From: Aromatoleum aromaticum EbN1
Lineage (GTDB): Bacteria; Pseudomonadota; Gammaproteobacteria; Burkholderiales; Rhodocyclaceae
Assembly: GCF_000025965.1 (NCBI RefSeq)
Contig: NC_006513.1
Span: forward strand, 3,472,001-3,536,000
Direction of reading: 5' to 3'
DNA: 64,000 bases
Part shown: positions 10,620 through 19,087 of the stretch, piece after piece
Layout: each line of letters starts with the position of its first letter
Position numbering within the stretch: position 1 is the stretch's first letter
Translations under genes and position numbers: made by a program
Notes under the pieces: model-generated
Databases searched by the model: none
Told to the model about the DNA's origin: nothing
What the model saw: only the letters and a program-made list of their open reading frames with translations

Positions 10620-11558
10620 TCAGCGGGCCGCCGGCGCTTTCCTTATACGCCTTCTGTCATAGACCTTGCTCACGACCGCCTCGGTGCGATGGCCGGTCAA
10701 ATCGCTCGCTTTGCGCCCGGCTTCGGTCGTGTCTGTGACGGTCTTCGCGCGGAGGTCGTGGAAGGTAAATCGTTCGTTGCCGGCTTCTTCCCACGCGTTC
10801 ATCATCCGCTGCCACATCGACTTGAAGCCGGTTGCGGTGTAGGGCTGGCCGTCGCCGCTGAAGATCAGGTAGGTGCTCGTGATCTTCGACGGAAGGGCAA
10901 GGCACTCGTCGACCGCGGCCTGCAGTTCGGTGGTCCATTCGACCAAGGTGCGGGCGCCGCGCTTGCGCTTGCCGAATTCGATCCCGTCGTCCTTGATCTG
11001 CGTGCGGCTGATTTTCAGTACCTGACCGAGTGCCTTCCCCGTAAGGTATGCGACATGGGCGGCGAGGGCGAGGCGGCGGCCGGCGTCGCTGGTCCGCTTT
11101 GCGGGGCTGTCTTCGTCGAGGTGTCCGTTCGCGCGGCAGAAGGTGAGGAAGGCGTCGAACTCGGCGTCGCTCACGAGGCGGTCGCGCGCGTTCTCTTCGT
11201 TGCGCTCGACGCCGGTGCAGGGGTTCAGGTCGAGCGCGCCGGCATTGACCAGGCGCGAGAACATGCGGGAGAGCAGCGCGATCTCGCGATTGGCCCGAAC
11301 TGGCGCCTCAGCGCCGCGATAAAGGTGCAAGTAGTCCCAGATGTGCTTCGGGCGGACGGCTTCGGGCGCCATCTTGCCGAACGCCTGCTTCAGCGCGACG
11401 AGCTCTAGCTCGTTGCTGTCGATCGTCTCAGGCGAGAGCTTCCCGCGCTCCATGAGGCGCTTACGCTCCTTCATCAGCTCGTCGAGGTGGTCGCCAATGG
11501 TGCCGGCCGGCCGGCCGTGCCTCGCCGTCCAGTTCGAGAAGCTTGCGCCTCGCGTCCT
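10620..11558 (-). pseudogene. Tyrosine integrase, N-terminally eroded and missing catalytic Arg I
   Basis: A phage-type tyrosine recombinase that would have integrated an element next to tRNA-His. From ATG 11474 it gives 284 residues; the same frame continues upstream to about 11558 with integrase-like residues but no start, so the N-terminal arm-binding domain is lost. The C-terminal half keeps HDLR, LTGHR and the VYDRR tyrosine region. At the first catalytic arginine, where the family has TGxR, this protein reads LTGKALGQVL, so Ala replaces Arg. Loss of that residue and of the N terminus points to an inactive remnant. Confidence 0.75.
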
Positions 11559-11715
11559 TCAGGTTGTGGCCGAGGTTGATCCGCCGGTTGTCGGACATCG
11601 ACCATCTGACCGTCCGTATTGCCGGCGAAGGCGGCGGATCCATCGCTGCCGTCGATTGACGCCTCGCGTCGGTACAGTTTTCCAGCTTGGTGCCAAAGGC
11701 AGCCGTCGGGTGCAC

Positions 11716-11744
11716 TTGCCTGTATGTATCCCAAAATTTACAAT
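11716..11744 (+). promoter_or_regulatory. sigma70-type promoter of the HigB/HigA-type operon
   Basis: TTGCCT (11716-11721), 17-bp spacer, TACAAT (11739-11744). The -10 box overlaps the upstream candidate ATG at 11743, so transcription would begin around 11751-11752, at or next to the second ATG. Confidence 0.55.
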
Positions 11745-11751
11745 GAACGGC

Positions 11752-12042
11752 ATGAAGACTGTGCTCACCACCGAATTCTTCGATGCCTGGTTTGCCGAGC
11801 TCCGCGACCCGCAGGCGGCAGCCCGCATCAAGATGCGAATCGGTCGGGCAGAGTTGGGCAACTTCGGCGACTGCGAACCGGTGGGCGAGGGGGTTTCGGA
11901 GATGCGGATCCATTACGGGCCGGGCTACCGCCTGTATTTCACGCAGCGCGGCCTGGAAGTGGTGATCCTGCTGGCGGGCGGCGACAAGTCCTCCCAGGCC
12001 AAGGACATCAAGACCGCCTTGAAGCTGGCCCGGGAACTGTAG
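11752..12042 (+). CDS. HigB/RelE-type toxin (addiction module killer protein)
   Basis: 96 residues of the Gp49/HigB-like branch of the RelE/ParE fold, whose members usually cleave mRNA at the ribosome. The typical pattern is visible: EFFDAWFAELRD, GNFGDCEPVGEGVSEMRIHYGPGYRLYF and LLAGGDKSSQAKDI. ATG 11743 in the same frame would add three residues but overlaps the -10 box, so 11752 is preferred and the mRNA may be leaderless. The antitoxin gene follows after 9 bp. Confidence 0.85.
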   Translation: MKTVLTTEFFDAWFAELRDPQAAARIKMRIGRAELGNFGDCEPVGEGVSEMRIHYGPGYRLYFTQRGLEVVILLAGGDKSSQAKDIKTALKLAREL

Positions 12043-12051
12043 GAGAAAGCG

Positions 12052-12354
12052 ATGGCACTCAAATTGCGCAAATGGGACACGGCAGAGCACCTCAAGACCG
12101 AGGAGGAGATGGCGCTCTACCTCGAGGCTTGTCTGGAAGAAGCCGGGGACGATGCAGCCTTTATCGCGAAGGCACTGGGCGATATTGCCCGCGCCAAAGG
12201 CATGACCCAACTGGCCAAGGACACCGGTCTGGGGCGGGAGAGCCTGTACAAGGCCCTTTCGGGCGAGGGCAATCCGAGCTTTGCCACCATCCTCAAGGTG
12301 ACACGCGCGTTGGGCCTGCAACTGCACGCGGCACCGCGCCACGCGCCGGTGTGA
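12052..12354 (+). CDS. HigA-type antitoxin (addiction module antidote, HTH)
   Basis: 100 residues. The N-terminal part (WDTAEHLKTEEEMALYLEACLEE) is typical of the antidote family paired with Gp49-like toxins; the C-terminal part (~45-95) is a Cro/C1-type helix-turn-helix with TQLAKDTGLGRESLYKALS. It should neutralise the upstream toxin and repress the operon. A related antitoxin is at 20996-21298. Confidence 0.88.
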   Translation: MALKLRKWDTAEHLKTEEEMALYLEACLEEAGDDAAFIAKALGDIARAKGMTQLAKDTGLGRESLYKALSGEGNPSFATILKVTRALGLQLHAAPRHAPV

Positions 12355-12411
12355 TCGGGGCGCGCGAGAGGCGAATTCCGCGCGACGGTCCGTATTCGCT
12401 GCATCAGGAAA

Positions 12412-12633
12412 AGCGACGTCCTTGCCGCCGCCAAGGAAATCGCACGCCAGCAACACACCAGTGTCGGCAAAGTCATCTCCCAGCTCGTTCGCCAAACCCT
12501 GATCGGTGCCGCTGCGCCGCAAACCGTTGTCCGGCAGACACCCGCAGTCCCCGGCTTCGAACCCTTTCCGGCACATGACGTCATCGTGACAAACGAGCTC
12601 ATCGACCGTCTGCGCGACGCCGAGGGAATCTGA
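12412..12633 (+). pseudogene. VapB-type antitoxin, start missing (copy 1)
   Basis: The frame matches residues from SDVLAAAKEIARQQH to the end of the intact copy at 18741-18986, but the first ~9 codons, including the start, are replaced by unrelated sequence. It encodes 73 residues with a ribbon-helix-helix-like N terminus. The truncated VapC follows with the same 1-bp overlap as in copy 2. Confidence 0.75.
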
Positions 12634-12749
12634 TGCGTGCGCTGCTGGACGTGAATGTCCTCATTGCCCTGCTCGACGGCAGCCACGTGCACCACGTACG
12701 TGCAAGCCAGTGGCTTGCGCGTGAAATCGAGCGCGGCTGGGCATCGTGA
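12633..12749 (+). pseudogene. VapC-type PIN toxin, first 38 codons only (copy 1)
   Basis: Begins MRALLDVNVLIALLDGSHVHH, which is the first acidic motif of a PIN-domain ribonuclease, then stops where the tviB leader repeat begins. PIN toxins are about 130-140 residues, so most catalytic residues are gone. Copy 2 (18986) is cut even earlier. Confidence 0.75.
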
Positions 12750-13113
12750 CACTACCTTAGATGCCTTACCGACAGTACCTGCGCTCTGCCGTGAATTATT
12801 TGCTTGCAAGGCATGTTTATGTTGATAACATCGCGCCCCATGCTTCGAATAAGCCGCAGGGCCGCGCCCTCCGGGGACATCTCCGCCGATCCGAAACTTG
12901 TCGGCACGGTGAGGGAGGGGAGCAGACAGCAAGCAAACAAGCGAAAAACGAGAAATGTCTGATTCCAGCCGCGCCAGCGACACGACCCCCGCGCCACCCA
13001 AAGACATGCACATCCCTTCGGACATCAACCTCGCCGTCATCGCCGCTGACCGCTTCCGCGGCAATCTCGGCGACGTGACCGACAAGGTGCAGAAAATCAG
13101 GCTCAAACCCTAA
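12747..13113 (+). repeat. Duplicated tviB leader and first codons (copy 1)
   Basis: From about 12747 to 13050 this segment matches 19074-19370, the leader and 5' end of the tviB gene, with scattered substitutions. The shared part includes TTTGCTTGCAAGGCATGTTT and the first 12 codons of the enzyme (from ATG 13006). After codon 13 the frame departs and stops at 13111-13113, leaving a 35-residue remnant. It marks a past recombination between this region and the start of the polysaccharide locus. Confidence 0.8.
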
Positions 13114-13154
13114 TTTTGCTCCGCAATAGACATGCTCTGACCACGCCCTAACCC

Positions 13155-14555
13155 ATGCCGCCCCCGCCCCTTTCCACCCTCATCGCCGCAGGCGAGTCGC
13201 TGACGCTGGAGTTCAAATCCACGTTCGACAAAGCCGCCATCGAGTCGCTGGTGGCCTTCGCCAATGCGCAGGGCGGCACGGTGCTGGTCGGCATGAGCGA
13301 CAACGGGGGCGTGCAGGGTGTTACCCTTGGCAAGGAAACGCTCAACGAGTGGCTCGGCCAGATCAAGTCCGCCACCAGCCCGTCGATCATCCCGGATCTG
13401 AGCGCGCACACCATCGACGGCAGGACCATCGTCGCCATCGAGATCGCCGAATTCCCGGTCAAGCCCGTCAGTACCAAAGGCCGCTACTACAAGCGCGTGG
13501 CTAGTTCCAACCAGGCGCTCAACCCCGGCGAGATCAGCGACCTCTACATGCAGTCGCTGCAGGTGTCGTGGGACGCCTACCCTGCGCACCAGGCCACTCT
13601 GGCGGACCTGTCGCCACAGAAGATCGAGCAGTTCGTGCAGCAGGTGAATGCCGGCGGCCGTTTCTGGCTCGGCAATGCCGACCCGATGTCCGCGCTGGAA
13701 AAGCTCCACTACATCACGCACGGCCAGCCCACTTGGGCAGCGATGCTCCTCTTCGCCAAAGAGCCGTTGCGGCACCACATTCACCTGGGGCGATTCAAGA
13801 CCCCCACAATGATCATCGACGATCGCCAGATCACGGATACGTTGTTCGAAGCGGTCGAACAGGCAATGCGCTTCATCGTGTCCTACGTCAGCGTGGCCTT
13901 CGAATTCGACGGCAGCATCCACCGCAAGGAACGCTTCGCCTACCCGCTCCCCGCGCTGCGCGAAGCCCTGCTCAACGCCGTGGTGCACCGCGACTACAAG
14001 GACGGCTCCGACATCCAGGTCAAGATCTTCGACGACCGCATCAGCATCTTCAGCCCGGGGCGCCTGTACGCCGGTCTGCAACTCGACGAACTCCAGCACG
14101 ACAACTACCGCTCCCGGCTGCGCAACAAGCTCGTTGCCGAAGGCTTCTACCTCACGACCGCAATCGAGAAATACGGCAGTGGTTTCATCCGTATCCGCGA
14201 CGCGCTGCGTGACTATCCGGATATCAGGCTCGACCTCGAAGAGATCAGCGGCGGCTTCTCGGTGACCTTCACGCGACTTGTTTCACAGCCAGAGTCACAG
14301 CCAGAGTCACAGCCAGAGTCGGTTCAGCTGCTGGTGGACCACGTGCTGCAGCTCCTGGCTGAGCGACCAATGAGCAAAAAGGACATCTCCATGGCCTTGG
14401 GGCAGAAAGCGGTATCCGGACAGCTCAACAAGATCATTCGATCGCTGCTGGCGGCCGGCCGTATCGAGCTGACCATTCCCGGCAAACCCCAGAGTCGCTT
14501 GCAGCAATACCGCCTCGGGGCTCACCGACCCGATCACGGCGCAAACCCCCGCTGA
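13155..14555 (+). CDS. AlbA_2/HATPase-type ATP-binding protein (RecG-like regulator family)
   Basis: 466 residues. The N terminus carries the AlbA_2 (divergent AAA-4) signature ESLTLEFKSTF with the FANAQGGTVLVGMSDNG block; the middle (~268-360) carries a GHKL-type ATPase motif LREALLNAVVHRDY. Proteins with this layout are annotated as RecG-related helicases or transcriptional regulators, but a role is not established. A three-fold SQPE repeat (~377-389) links to a C-terminal winged-helix-like region. The MBL-fold gene follows 2 bp later, suggesting co-transcription. Confidence 0.8.
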   Translation: MPPPPLSTLIAAGESLTLEFKSTFDKAAIESLVAFANAQGGTVLVGMSDNGGVQGVTLGKETLNEWLGQIKSATSPSIIPDLSAHTIDGRTIVAIEIAEFPVKPVSTKGRYYKRVASSNQALNPGEISDLYMQSLQVSWDAYPAHQATLADLSPQKIEQFVQQVNAGGRFWLGNADPMSALEKLHYITHGQPTWAAMLLFAKEPLRHHIHLGRFKTPTMIIDDRQITDTLFEAVEQAMRFIVSYVSVAFEFDGSIHRKERFAYPLPALREALLNAVVHRDYKDGSDIQVKIFDDRISIFSPGRLYAGLQLDELQHDNYRSRLRNKLVAEGFYLTTAIEKYGSGFIRIRDALRDYPDIRLDLEEISGGFSVTFTRLVSQPESQPESQPESVQLLVDHVLQLLAERPMSKKDISMALGQKAVSGQLNKIIRSLLAAGRIELTIPGKPQSRLQQYRLGAHRPDHGANPR

Positions 14556-14557
14556 CC

Positions 14558-16012
14558 ATGCTCACCCTCACTCACCACGGCGCCGTCACCGGCGTCACCG
14601 GCTCCTGCCACGAACTCACCCTGCACGGCCCCGGCGGAGCAAAAGGGGGGATGCTCGTCGACTGCGGCATTTTCCAGGGCAGCGAAGCGGCCGGGCGCAG
14701 CAACGCCGATGAACTGGCCGTCGACTTCCCGCTTGCGCACATCCGCGCGCTCATCGTCACGCACGTCCATATCGACCACGTCGGCCGCATCCCGCATCTG
14801 CTCGCGGCCGGCTTCGACGGGCCGATCCTGTGCTCGCCGCCTTCGGCGCTGATGCTGCCCGAGATCCTCGAAGACGCGCTCAAGATCGGCTTCACCCGCG
14901 ACACCCGCCTCATCGAGCGCGTGCTCGACCGCATCCGCGCCCGCATCGTGCCGGTGCCTTTCGGCCAGTGGCACACCGTGTTCAACGACGGCGCCGGCCG
15001 GCTCGCGATCCGCCTGCAGCGCGCCGGCCACATCCTCGGCTCGGCCTACGTCGAGTGCGACGCCACCACCGTTGCCGAACGCGAACGCATCGTCTTTTCC
15101 GGCGACCTCGGCGCGCCGGATTCGCCGCTGCTGCCCGAACCACGCCCGCCCGAGCGCGCCGACCGCCTAGTCATCGAAGCCACTTACGGCGACCGCAACC
15201 ACGAAGACCGCGCCACCCGCCGCCACCGCCTCCAGGCCGTGCTCGAACACGCGCTGGCCGACGGCGGCACCGTGCTGATCCCGGCCTTCGCGATCGGCCG
15301 CACGCAGGAACTGCTCTACGAAATCGAAGGCATCATCTTCGAAGCCGGCGACGACCCGCGCTGGAAAGAGCTCGACATCGTCGTCGATTCGCCGCTCGCG
15401 GCCGAATTCACGCGTCTCTACCGTAACCTCAAGCCGTACTGGGACGAAGAGGCCACCGCCCGCGTCCGCCAGGGCCGCCACCCGCTGTCGTTCGACCAGC
15501 TGCTCGTCCTCGACCGCCACGAAGACCACCTGAAAGCGGTCGACTACCTCACCCGCACCGGCCACCCCTGTGTCGTCATCGCCGGCTCGGGGATGTGCGC
15601 CGGGGGCAGGGTGGTGAACTACCTCAAGGCCATGCTCGGCGACGCGCGCAACGACGTGCTCTTCGTCGGCTACCAGGCCGCCGGCACGCCGGGCCGCGAC
15701 ATCCTCACCTTTGGTCCGCGCGGCGGCTGGGTCATGCTCGACGGCGAACGCCACCCGATCCGCGCGCAGATCCACCAGGTGGGCGGCTATTCCGCCCATG
15801 CGGGGCAGGCGGATCTGTTGCGGTTTGTGGCCGGCATCCCGGAGATGCCTGCGGAAATTCGCATCGTGCATGGCGACGACGAGGCCAAGGCGGCATTGAA
15901 AAAGAAGCTCGAAGAGGCCGGCGCAACCTGCGTCCTGGTGCCCAACAGCACCGCTATCGCGGCTTCCGCCGCTCCTGCAGTGCCGATGATCGCATCTTGG
16001 CAACAGGAGTAG
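14558..16012 (+). CDS. MBL-fold, beta-CASP RNA/DNA-processing metallo-hydrolase
   Basis: 484 residues. The metallo-beta-lactamase motif HVHIDH (His69, His71, Asp73, His74) and the later FSGDLG give the two-metal site. The beta-CASP domain is visible as VLIPAFAIGRTQELLYE, VIAGSGMCAGGRVVNYLK and GGYSAHAGQ. Such proteins resemble CPSF73/YSH1-type nucleases and probably process RNA in the cytoplasm. A second copy with a large internal deletion lies at 17277-17731. Confidence 0.88.
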   Translation: MLTLTHHGAVTGVTGSCHELTLHGPGGAKGGMLVDCGIFQGSEAAGRSNADELAVDFPLAHIRALIVTHVHIDHVGRIPHLLAAGFDGPILCSPPSALMLPEILEDALKIGFTRDTRLIERVLDRIRARIVPVPFGQWHTVFNDGAGRLAIRLQRAGHILGSAYVECDATTVAERERIVFSGDLGAPDSPLLPEPRPPERADRLVIEATYGDRNHEDRATRRHRLQAVLEHALADGGTVLIPAFAIGRTQELLYEIEGIIFEAGDDPRWKELDIVVDSPLAAEFTRLYRNLKPYWDEEATARVRQGRHPLSFDQLLVLDRHEDHLKAVDYLTRTGHPCVVIAGSGMCAGGRVVNYLKAMLGDARNDVLFVGYQAAGTPGRDILTFGPRGGWVMLDGERHPIRAQIHQVGGYSAHAGQADLLRFVAGIPEMPAEIRIVHGDDEAKAALKKKLEEAGATCVLVPNSTAIAASAAPAVPMIASWQQE

Positions 16013-16156
16013 TTGGAGCATATTTTCATCAAAAAAACATAGCACTAGACACAAAAACAACTTAACTTAAAAACTTTTACCTTAAACCGTTAAACAACAA
16101 ATGCATATGCAACCCTGGGGCTTCTACGGTCGACAGCGAGAACTCGCTCTCCGCTT
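15673..16156 (+). repeat. Direct repeat: 3' part of MBL gene plus AT-rich tail (copy A)
   Basis: The last ~340 bp of the MBL gene and ~145 bp of AT-rich non-coding DNA after it are repeated at 17393-17874 with few changes. The tail ends in both copies at CTCGCTCTCCGCTT, right at the join to different sequence. The non-coding tail holds no gene; AGCGAG/CTCGCT at 16135-16150 can fold as a small hairpin followed in copy A by CTTTTT. Confidence 0.85.
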
Positions 16157-16199
16157 TTTGATCAAAATTGTTTTCTAGTAAGCAACGTTTGTTTCTAAA

Positions 16200-16790
16200 T
16201 TGAAAACACAACCCTCCGTCTCTGATCTGCTCTTCCCGAACCAGTATCGGCGCAAAGTGCTGGGCCTTCTGATCATGAGGCCAGACCAGCAGATTCATTT
16301 GCGAGAACTGGCCAGGATGATTGGCGCCGCCCCGGGCACCCTCAAGAAGGAGCTCGACGCGCTGTGCCATGCCGGTTTGCTGCACAGCCAACGCATCGGC
16401 AACCAAACCCGGTTCAGCGCGAATACGGATCATCCGGTGTTCCCGGAACTGCAGGCCCTGATCAGAAAAACCACCGGCATGGGCGACGCCCTGCGGCTCA
16501 GCCTGGTGCCACTGGCAGACAGGATCCATGCGGCCTTCGTGTTCGGCTCCATGGCCAGCGCCACAGAAAACGCCAACAGCGACATTGACCTGATGGTCAT
16601 CGGAGATGCGACGTTTGCGGACATCATCAACGCCACCTATGAAACCCAAACCGCACTGGGCCGCGAGATCAACCCCAAAGTGATGAGTCCCGGCGAATGG
16701 CAGGACAAAAAGGCCGCCGGCAACGCCTTCCTGCAAGACGTGATGGCCAAGCCCAGGATCATGCTGATTGGAGACGCGCATGCCCTCTGA
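16200..16790 (+). CDS. Nucleotidyltransferase with N-terminal winged helix
   Basis: 196 residues from TTG 16200. The first ~70 residues look like a winged-helix DNA-binding domain (LHLRELARMIGAAPGTLKKELD, with one residue uncertain in alignment). The second half is a minimal nucleotidyltransferase with the G-S motif (Gly116, Ser117) and paired acids Asp128 and Asp130. Such MNT proteins act as antitoxins of HEPN toxins by adding nucleotides. The partner overlaps its end by 11 bp. Confidence 0.82.
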   Translation: MKTQPSVSDLLFPNQYRRKVLGLLIMRPDQQIHLRELARMIGAAPGTLKKELDALCHAGLLHSQRIGNQTRFSANTDHPVFPELQALIRKTTGMGDALRLSLVPLADRIHAAFVFGSMASATENANSDIDLMVIGDATFADIINATYETQTALGREINPKVMSPGEWQDKKAAGNAFLQDVMAKPRIMLIGDAHAL

Positions 16791-17217
16791 AGCGCTCGAC
16801 AATCTGGCCCGCATCGGGCAGCTGGACAAGGTGACCTTTTCCCAGGCCTTGATGGACAAGATGCTGGCCACCGCCCAAAGCCGGCTGACTGACGCCCGGC
16901 GCACCGAAAACAGTACCGAAACCCGGTTCGACTGCGCTTACACCGCCATCCGCGCCATCGCCGACGCCGCATTGCTCAAGCACGGTTACCGGACCTCCAC
17001 CAGCAAACCGGGGCACCACCAGGTCACCATCCAGTGTCTGGCGCACACCCTGGGTGTGGACCTTGCAGTTGTACGCGTACTGGATGGCCTCAGAAAACAA
17101 CGAAACCTGAGCGACTACGACGGCGAATTGATCACAGACCAAGCGCTTTCCGAATGCATCGAGCAGGCCATTCGCCTCCAACAAATAGCGGCAACCAAAC
17201 TGGCTTCGACCACCTGA
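16780..17217 (+). CDS. HEPN-like partner of the nucleotidyltransferase
   Basis: 145 residues, mostly helical, starting at ATG 16780 inside the end of the nucleotidyltransferase gene. The C-terminal GLRKQRNLSDYDG resembles the RN-motif region of HEPN proteins, but the canonical R-x4-6-H histidine is not visible. It may be an atypical HEPN protein or a non-nuclease partner. The tight overlap supports an MNT/HEPN-type two-gene module. Confidence 0.65.
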   Translation: MPSEALDNLARIGQLDKVTFSQALMDKMLATAQSRLTDARRTENSTETRFDCAYTAIRAIADAALLKHGYRTSTSKPGHHQVTIQCLAHTLGVDLAVVRVLDGLRKQRNLSDYDGELITDQALSECIEQAIRLQQIAATKLASTT

Positions 17218-17276
17218 TAAACGTCACACAGCTCAGCACACGAGACTTCGCAACCCTCAGCCAGCAACCTGCCCCC

Positions 17277-17731
17277 ATGCTCACCCTCACTCACCACGGC
17301 GCCGTCACCGGCGTTACCGGCTTCTGCCACGAGCTCAGCCTGCACGGCCCGGGCGGGGCGAAGGCGGGCGTCCTCGTCGACTGCGGCATCTTCCAGGCCG
17401 CCGGCACGCCGGGCCGCGACATCCTCACCTTTGGTCCGCGCGGCGGCTGGGTCATGCTCGACGGCGAACGCCACGCCATCCGCGCGCAGATCCACCAGGT
17501 GGGCGGCTATTCCGCCCATGCGGGGCAGGTGGATCTGCTGCGGTTTGTGGCCGGCATCCCGGAGATGCCTGCGGAGATCCGCATCGTGCATGGCGACGAC
17601 GAGGCCAAACATGCCCTGAAAAAAAGCTCGAAGAAGCCGGCGCAACCCGCGTCCTGGTGCCCAACAACACCGCTATCGCGGCTTCCGCCGCTCCTGCAGT
17701 GCCGAAGATCGCATCTTGGCAACAGGAGTAG
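17277..17731 (+). pseudogene. MBL-fold hydrolase copy with ~1 kb internal deletion
   Basis: The first 40 codons match the 5' end of the gene at 14558, including TLTHHGAVTGVTG, then the sequence jumps within CCAGGC to the last quarter (AAGTPGRDILTFGPRGGW). The HxHxDH metal motif is lost. Near 17620 a small indel in an A-run shifts the frame, so the original C terminus is read in another frame; the original stop is still seen at 17729-17731. Confidence 0.88.
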
Positions 17732-17874
17732 TTGGAGCATATTTTCATCAAAAAAACATAGCACTAGACACAAAAACAACTTAACTAAAAAATTTTTACC
17801 TTAAACCGTTAAACAACAAATGCATATGCAACCCTGGGCTTCTACGGTCGACAGCGAGAACTCGCTCTCCGCTT
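17393..17874 (+). repeat. Direct repeat: 3' part of MBL gene plus AT-rich tail (copy B)
   Basis: Second copy of the segment at 15673-16156. After its end the sequence continues straight into a fragment of the nucleotidyltransferase gene, showing that most of a second nucleotidyltransferase/HEPN module was deleted. Confidence 0.85.
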
Positions 17875-17937
17875 AAAAAGGCCGCCAGCAACGCCTTCCT
17901 GCAAGACGTGATGGCCAAGCCCGGGATCATGCTGATG
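17875..17937 (+). pseudogene. Nucleotidyltransferase fragment (~20 codons)
   Basis: Matches the KKAAGNAFLQDVMAKPRIML part of the nucleotidyltransferase gene at about 16708-16770, with two changes. It is joined upstream to the MBL tail repeat and downstream to a HigB-type fragment, so it is a deletion scar. Confidence 0.8.
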
Positions 17938-17939
17938 TT

Positions 17940-18182
17940 GCTGTTGCGGCGGCGCGGATGGAGCAGGGCAACTTGTCCAGCGTAGAGTGGTTTCGCGGCA
18001 TTGGCGAGTACAAGATCGACTGGGGCCCCGGCTACCGCATCTATCTGGCCAAGGATGGTCTCAAGATCATCGTCCTGCTCGGCGGTGGCAGCAAAAAACG
18101 CCAGCAGCGCGACATCGACAAAGCAATGGCCTTGTGGGAAGACTACAAACGCCGCAAAGCCCAACCGAAAAAAGGAGCCTGA
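17940..18182 (+). pseudogene. HigB-type toxin, N terminus missing
   Basis: The frame encodes the C-terminal two thirds of a Gp49/HigB-like toxin: ARMEQGNLSSVEWFRGIGEYKIDWGPGYR in two pieces, then LLGGGSKKRQQRDID. The first ~35 residues are replaced by the nucleotidyltransferase scar. An internal ATG at 17958 leaves 74 residues, unlikely to be a working toxin. Confidence 0.7.
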
Positions 18183-18184
18183 CG

Positions 18185-18265
18185 ATGAGCAACATCTCGG
18201 CCATCTTCGCCGCCATCAAACGCGAGCTCAACGTCGAAGTACGTACCACCGTGGTCCTGGCATAA
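18185..18265 (+). other. Short unrecognised ORF after the HigB remnant
   Basis: 26 codons (begins MSNISAIFAAIKRELNVEVR) starting 2 bp after the toxin remnant, where an antitoxin would be expected. It is too short for the antidote family and no family was recognised; it may be the stump of the antitoxin gene. The next ~100 bp (to 18369) are AT-rich with no gene seen. Confidence 0.35.
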
Positions 18266-18369
18266 GTGGTCCGGACAAGCGGCACCGACTTCACTGACTC
18301 ACGATTGATAAAATAATCGACAAAAATTTAACTAACGAAACACCTTAATAAAGCCAGCTTAACCAACCG

Positions 18370-18695
18370 CAAACAACGCTTGCGAGAGCGCCATCCGCAT
18401 CGCCACCCTATTCAGGGGCGATCGCGAGCGCATCGCGGCATCGCCCGAGGGGTCGAGCTCAATGCTCAGGCTGCACGAGGGGCTGCAGGCAAACCCATTC
18501 CTTACCGCCGCGCAGGCGGCCAGCAAGACCGGCCTGAGCGTGCCCACTGTGAACAGCGCGCTTGCCGGCCTGGAAGCGCTCGGTATCGTGTGCGAGATCA
18601 CCGGCAAGCAACGCGGCCGGGTCTTTGCCTACGAAGCTTTCCTGCAAATCCTGGACGAGGGCACGTCATCGGCGGGCAAGCACGGTAATGCGTGA
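18370..18695 (+). pseudogene. Fic-family protein, C-terminal fragment
   Basis: The frame carries the end of a Fic-domain protein: a helix with LFRGDRERI and a winged helix with LTAAQAASKTGLSVPTVNSA, GIVCEITGKQRGRVFAYE and LQILDEGT. The catalytic HPFxxGNG part is absent, so AMPylation activity is lost. A start at ATG 18462 would give a 77-residue DNA-binding-like piece, but most likely it is a remnant. Confidence 0.7.
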
Positions 18696-18740
18696 TGCGC
18701 TAGCATCATGATGCTTACTCATCACGCTACGGAGATCAAC

Positions 18741-18986
18741 ATGCGCACTACGCTCGACATCGAAAGCGACGTCCTTGCCGCCGCCAAGGAAATCGCACGT
18801 CAGCAACACACCAGTGTCGGCAAAGTCATCTCCCAGCTCGTTCGCCGAACCCTGATCGGTGCCGCTGCCCCGCAAACCGTTGTCCGCCAGACACCCGCAG
18901 TCCCCGGCTTCGAGCCCTTTCCGGCACGTGACGTCATCGTGACCAACGAGCTCATCGACCGTCTGCGCGACGCCGAAGGAATCTGA
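18741..18986 (+). CDS. VapB-type antitoxin (copy 2, intact)
   Basis: 81 residues beginning MRTTLDIESDVLAAAKEIA, a ribbon-helix-helix start typical of VapB antitoxins of PIN toxins. It is complete, but the toxin gene that overlaps its stop by 1 bp is cut after 12 codons, so it is an orphan antitoxin unless it controls another VapC elsewhere. Confidence 0.8.
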   Translation: MRTTLDIESDVLAAAKEIARQQHTSVGKVISQLVRRTLIGAAAPQTVVRQTPAVPGFEPFPARDVIVTNELIDRLRDAEGI

Positions 18987-19087
18987 TGCGTGCGCTGCTG
19001 GACGTGAATGTCCTCATCGCCTCAGATTCAGACCCCGATGTCGTACCGCTATTACGGTACATAACCCTGCTCATGACACTACCTTAG
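18986..19087 (+). pseudogene. VapC-type PIN toxin, first 12 codons only (copy 2)
   Basis: Starts MRALLDVNVLIA like copy 1, then runs into unrelated codons and stops at 19085-19087 at the edge of the tviB leader repeat. Only the first PIN acidic residue remains. Confidence 0.75.
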
